A model generated the notes under the pieces. That model was not told the origin of the DNA, searched no databases, and was given only the letters and a program-made list of their open reading frames with translations. From Diadema setosum (Eukaryota; Echinodermata; Echinoidea; Diadematoida; Diadematidae): a DNA stretch of 64,000 bases. The translations under genes and the position numbers were made by a program. The DNA lies in contig NC_092685.1 of assembly GCF_964275005.1 (NCBI RefSeq), forward strand, positions 26,583,649 to 26,647,648, given 5' to 3'. Positions 60,396 through 64,000 of the stretch are shown piece after piece (position 1 is the stretch's first letter; every line of letters starts with the position of its first letter).

Positions 60396-63345
60396 TATTT
60401 TGTGAATCTGGTGCCATTTGCAAATTTAAAAGCACACAAAAATAGTTATTCTGATCTCAACTTGAATGTGACATGTGCGCAACATTTTGCCATTAAAGGG
60501 GTCGTATATTATTGGTTGAGACCTAATTTCAGGTTTCTAACATTTTCTGGTGAGATAACGAGAAACCTCTTAAGAAACATGAAAGAGCTTGTAATTCTAT
60601 GAGGAATTCAATGTTTATTTGATGAAAATTGGTGTGAAATGGCTGAGATATCCAAAAAAGAGCGATTCTAATAAAATGTGGGACCCACACTTTATTATGA
60701 TCGCTTTGTTTTACTTTGTTTTTGGATGTTTCAGTCATTCCAAACCCGATTTTCATCAAATAAACTTTGAATTCCTCCTAAAATGATATGATCTGTACTA
60801 TATCATAAGCGTTTTCTTGTTATCTCGCAAAAAGTTAAAAGCCCAATTCTCATCTCCACCAATACTGTACCATCCCTTTAATAACTGTACTCCACAATCG
60901 TGAATCTACCCTCATGAAATTGTTCGGAAGTCCTGATTCAACGAAAAAAAAAAAAAAAAAATAGATTCGCAGAGTATACAGCATGTACAGTATTACGTAG
61001 GATCTTCATTCTTGTTTTGGCAGTCTAGCAGACAGTGATAAAATACAGAGTTCAATTACTAGTCTTCAAGATTCACTGATAGTCTGTCAGCTGGCTGCTT
61101 TCTGCATTCCATTTGAGCCGTCAGCGTGCTGGTTTATATGGGCTTTGTATCTTGTGATAAATGTTTTTGAACACAGACATGGAGAGAAAAAAAAGAGAGA
61201 TGAAGAGACAGACAACTAGAGCTACTATTGTAAGAACTTTGAACCTTAGCATTTTAATCATCAAATAATACCCTGTGTTAAGATCTAAACGAAACTTGTG
61301 ACATCCAGTGCCTTGAGTATCAGAAGAAACGTGAGTATGGGAGTGCTGATAAGAAATGTGATGAAAATCCTCACCGTCTGTAAAGGGGTTTCTTCTGATT
61401 ACAATTTGCCTGTAATTAATGTATCACACATTTCCACCATTCTCATCGATGCAGGTGTGGACGTGGAGGGGAAAAGGGTGGCGGTGTTGGGGCGGAGCAA
61501 GATTGTCGGTGCCCCAATGTCGGACCTCCTGCGGGCCCACAACGCCACGGTCACCATGTGCCATTCTCGCACCAAGAACATCGATGAAATCGTGAGTGGC
61601 TGTAACCCAAATAACATCAAGGATGGTTATTTTCTTGACACTCAATGACTGCCAAACAAGTTTGAGCCTGCTACCATGCTTGAGTTTGTCTTGCTTTGGT
61701 GCATTAACAATGTGATTACAAATTGCAATGCTGCATTGGTAAGAACACATTGTTGGCATGTGATATAGGCGACAATAATTGGCTCCTTTAATGTCTTGTT
61801 GATACCCACTACAATCTGATAAGGGTCAAGGATCAAATAAAAGCATTAAATGTACAAAAAAGTTGTACCCCACGTAACAACACCAAAACTCAAAATATGC
61901 ACTTGGATGTAAGTTATCTGTGTAGTCTTTGGAAAAGACTTAGTTAAAATTTGGAGTCAAGATTAGGTTGAATATCATTGAATCTTTTTGTGCAATTAAT
62001 CAGTAGGTATCTACCTGAATTTGGCAAATATAATATCTGGCCTTGTGTAGTAATGCAGACCAAGTCGATGGTAAGATGAGAGGGTAACATATTTCTGTCC
62101 CGTCTTTTACACCAAAAATTTAGAAAATAAGTTCAAGAAGAGGTAGTATTGTAAATTGCTAAATTAACAAAGTTTTTCTCTTTAGCAATATGATTTGACT
62201 ACATCAAGATGTTTTGCCCACTCAATAATATCAAGCTTAATTTGTCAAAAGGAATTGCTTGACTGGATGTTCAGTTATATGTTGCAAAGGTTTCTTTTTT
62301 TTTTCTATGGGATAGTAATGCTAAAACTTTTGTGATATGTTCATAATGTTTGGTGCAGTTTATAATCTTATTTAGGTGTCATGAATGAGGAAGGTTCATG
62401 TCAAGTCACAAGTAGTTGAACATATTGTAGAAATGATAAGAAAGAGATGTCCCACTTTGCCAAAGTGCAAAGAAATCTATTTACATGCTTCAGTGGTAAA
62501 CAGTGATGTACCAAGAGGGAAGGCAAACACGTGATATGAGCAAATAAAAAAATAATTGAAAGATCTGTAAAGTAAACATATTCTATACATAGTTGCAAAT
62601 TATACTGTGCTCTTTTTTATGTAGATATTTTAGGGTAGAGTTATGTATTTCAAGGCATGCTGACTGGGTGTTATATTTCCAATTCAACACAGTGTCACAA
62701 GATAGAGTACATGAAAAGAGCAGCATTTCTTCCAATCATATTCTTGAAATTAGCAGTTGTACAGATGGTTGACATTCCTAGAGCAGTTTCTTGAAGAGTT
62801 ACAAAAATATTGATAAAACCACAATATATGAATATTAGTAGAAGGTATTGTAGATGTGTTGGGATACTGTAAAACGAGGAATGTTCGCGTGCATTTTAAT
62901 TTTGCGAGAGCCAAAATTCGCAAAATTAAGATCCACACGAAAGTTCTTGTCTACACTATATGCATTGAATGCCAGTGGCAATTTTAAGTAAAGTTATGTG
63001 ATTTTATTCTTTTTTTAAAATCTTCTGTGGTCTGTTGTTCTTGCTTCATCGCTTTGCTTCAGTTTGTACAGAGACCTACTTATCGACCTTCTTTGTGGCT
63101 GTTTAACATACACACATCTACACACACACACACACTCACAAAATAAAAATAAAACATGGACTAATGTTTTAATGTTAGCTGTAAATGAACTGCCTACTCA
63201 TCCGCTCAGTACCTACTGTCTATTTTACCTCAGATCCGCGAGTCTGACGTGATTGTAGCTGGTATCCAACAGCCGTGCTTCGTACAGAAGGAATGGATCA
63301 AGCCTGGTGCTGTGGTGATCGACTGTGGGATTAACTTCGTTGATG
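53465..63345 (+). CDS. MTHFD1: Cytosolic C1-tetrahydrofolate synthase (MTHFD1), first eight coding exons
   Basis: The N-terminal methylene-THF dehydrogenase/methenyl-THF cyclohydrolase domain of the trifunctional enzyme. Exons: 53465-53499, 57044-57128, 57652-57711, 58182-58235, 58571-58707, 60239-60339, 61455-61591, 63234-63345. They total 721 nt (240 residues) and continue past the window; the formyl-THF synthetase domain is not seen. The start [12 protein letters not shown] has no mitochondrial leader, which favours MTHFD1 over MTHFD1L or MTHFD2. Conserved are SNRYI, LVQMP with Gln98 (human Gln100), EKDVDG with Asp123 (human Asp125), the [10 protein letters not shown] and PCTPRGC motifs, GRSKIVG with Arg171 for NADP, CHSRT, and [16 protein letters not shown]. 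The odd feature is Tyr50-Ile-Lys-Phe-Gln54: the catalytic lysine expected four residues after the tyrosine (human Lys56) is Gln. All introns are GT-AG; intron 1 (3.5 kb) and intron 5 contain transposons. Confidence 0.93.
53777..54018. mobile_element. About 240-bp MITE with GGGCGCAGCCATAGTGGG ends
   Basis: GGGCGCAGCCATAGTGGGTG then TATCAGCCGACCCCCC is mirrored at the right by GGGGGGTCGGCTGATACACC and its continuation. No clean target duplication. It lies in MTHFD1 intron 1, about 280 bases after exon 1. Confidence 0.8.
54437..55301. mobile_element. 865-bp TA-target element with repeated CCAGTATTCGGTCAC boxes
   Basis: Termini GGGTAACTAACATCCCCAG and, inverted, GGGTAAGGGTACCAG, at TA dinucleotides 54435-54436 and 55302-55303. 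The related copy 1 reads AGTACAGAGCC across this point, giving the empty site. The box CCAGTATTCGGTCAC or close variants occurs five times, in both orientations. No coding potential. An 85-bp MITE is nested inside. Confidence 0.8.
54498..54581. mobile_element. 85-bp GTTGAGGAC MITE, copy C, nested
   Basis: CCCGTTGAGGACGG to GTCCTCAACGG, flanked by CTAA on both sides (54494-54497, 54582-54585). The central CCCGAGTATACTCGGG is identical to copy B. Confidence 0.87.
55879..56227. mobile_element. CTGTAAAAC MITE family, copy C (TA target), interrupted
   Basis: Starts CTGTAAAACGAGGAATGTTC and ends ATGTTTTACAG, flanked by TA (55877-55878, 56228-56229). It is shortened internally relative to copy B and split by the element 56029-56206. 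In MTHFD1 intron 1. Confidence 0.85.
56029..56206. mobile_element. 178-bp hAT-type MITE with 6-bp target duplication CGAATA, nested
   Basis: Termini CAGGGCTGCCAAC and GTTGGCAGCCCTG are a perfect 13-bp inverted pair, with CGAATA on both sides (56023-56028, 56207-56212). The uninterrupted sequence is present in copy B at about 13535-13548. Confidence 0.88.
56683..56720. repeat. GA then GT microsatellite
   Basis: A short GA run followed by about 15 GT units, in MTHFD1 intron 1. Confidence 0.9.
58995..60054. mobile_element. Non-autonomous TIR element, about 1.06 kb, TA target duplication
   Basis: Left end AAGACCGTGTCACACCTTT, right end AAAGGTGTGACACGGCCTT, flanked by TA (58993-58994, 60055-60056). 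The interior is GC-richer than its surroundings and full of short degenerate words such as ACTTGCGTG and ACCTGC, in both orientations. No transposase frame. It occupies most of MTHFD1 intron 5. Confidence 0.85.
60497..60877. mobile_element. TTAA-flanked inverted-repeat MITE, copy 3
   Basis: AGGGGTCGTATATTATTGG and CCAATACTGTACCATCCCT with TTAA on both sides (60493-60496, 60878-60881). The central GTGGGACCCACAC is palindromic. In MTHFD1 intron 6. Confidence 0.85.
62867..62990. mobile_element. CTGTAAAAC MITE family, copy D, 3'-truncated
   Basis: Begins CTGTAAAACGAGGAATGTTC after TA and follows the family as far as ATGCCAGTGGCAAT, then stops. The right half is absent. In MTHFD1 intron 7. Confidence 0.8.
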
Positions 63346-64000
63346 GTATGTATCCTATTCATTTGTCTGAATTCAGTATGGAAGAACACTGAAATAGAAG
63401 AGAGAGATTGAGAGAGAGAGAAAAAAAAGTATTATCAGAGAAAGAGTAACATTCACAAGAGTGTACTTGCAATGTATGAAATCTTGTTTTGTGTTACAAG
63501 TGATCACGCAATGGTGTGAGACTGATGTATTTTGCATACCGGCAATTGTGATATGTGATGAATTGATGGGCAGAACGTTTTGACAAAGTTGTCTGAAGAT
63601 CAGGGAGAACAGACATGAACAGTGAGACTTTCAGTGAACTTGTAGCACATGAAGGTGTTTGCTCAAAAAGTGGTAATGAATATTAAACAATGTGAGAAAT
63701 GAACTCTCAATGACTGATTATAGGAATGATACAAAGTATTTTATCAATCAGAATGATATCCATTTAATCAGTAACCATGGCCAGTCTTTGATCAGATGAT
63801 GTTTTATTACATAATCAGCAAACTATACAAACAAAATGTCCAGCTTTTTGCCTGAGAAAGTAAATATCTGGAATCTGTATCAAATGCTGTAATCAGAACC
63901 TTCTGTGTAGGAAAGGCAAAGTACTAATGGTTGGAAAACAACTTCTTCGATTTTAAGCAGTTGTCCTGCTTGTACATGAGCTATTTCAGAATATTCCTTG

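Noticed and set aside
53465-63345. Assignment as MTHFD1L or MTHFD2
   Set aside because: No mitochondrial leader at the start, and the [15 protein letters not shown] and GRSKIVG blocks follow MTHFD1; MTHFD1L has lost most of these. MTHFD2-like identity would need the protein to end at about 350 residues, which cannot be tested here but is less likely from the start sequence.
1-64000. CRISPR array, bacterial operon, rRNA or intact tRNA gene
   Set aside because: None fits: the window is intron-rich animal DNA, the tandem repeats lack spacer-repeat structure, and no complete cloverleaf with both pol III boxes was seen.

Overview
This is animal nuclear DNA: AT-rich, with five intron-rich protein genes whose short exons (35-440 bp of coding sequence) sit among many small DNA transposons. 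The proteins resemble deuterostome orthologues. UBXN1 keeps a C2H2 zinc finger that, as I recall, invertebrate orthologues have and human UBXN1 lacks. Together with the dense load of TA- and TTAA-flanked MITEs, this suggests a marine invertebrate deuterostome, most likely an echinoderm. The species cannot be proved from the sequence alone.

Layout: (1) 192-9137, + strand: the 3' nine coding exons of UBXN1, a p97/ubiquitin adaptor whose 5' exons lie outside the window. (2) 9138-16981: intergenic, MITE-rich. (3) 16982-30240, - strand: all ten coding exons of FIBP (364 aa); intron 1 holds two giant hairpin elements. (4) 30241-31151: a 0.9-kb divergent interval serving FIBP and the next gene, partly made of inverted-repeat DNA. 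(5) 31152-37140, + strand: a complete seven-exon short-chain dehydrogenase of the RDH11-14 type (346 aa). (6) 37141-41717: intergenic, with tandem repeats and a SINE-like element. (7) 41718-46652, - strand: a seven-exon CRTAC1-like secreted protein (590 aa) without the C-terminal EGF domain. (8) 46653-53464: divergent intergenic interval with a TA microsatellite and several repeats. (9) 53465-63345, + strand: the first eight coding exons of cytosolic C1-tetrahydrofolate synthase (MTHFD1), running off the right edge.

The genes belong to unrelated pathways (ubiquitin/p97, FGF-binding/ciliary, retinoid or lipid redox, extracellular matrix, one-carbon), so no operon-like system is claimed. Exon joins were made by hand from splice consensus, reading frame and remembered family sequences; every join keeps frame. 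All five genes look intact within the window.

The most unusual points are: two nearly perfect hairpins of 622 and 756 bp, about 500 bp apart in one FIBP intron, the first flanked by a 9-bp target duplication; several nested transposons whose order can be read, because related empty sites or split termini lie in the same window; and a glutamine in MTHFD1 at the position of the catalytic cyclohydrolase lysine (human Lys56).
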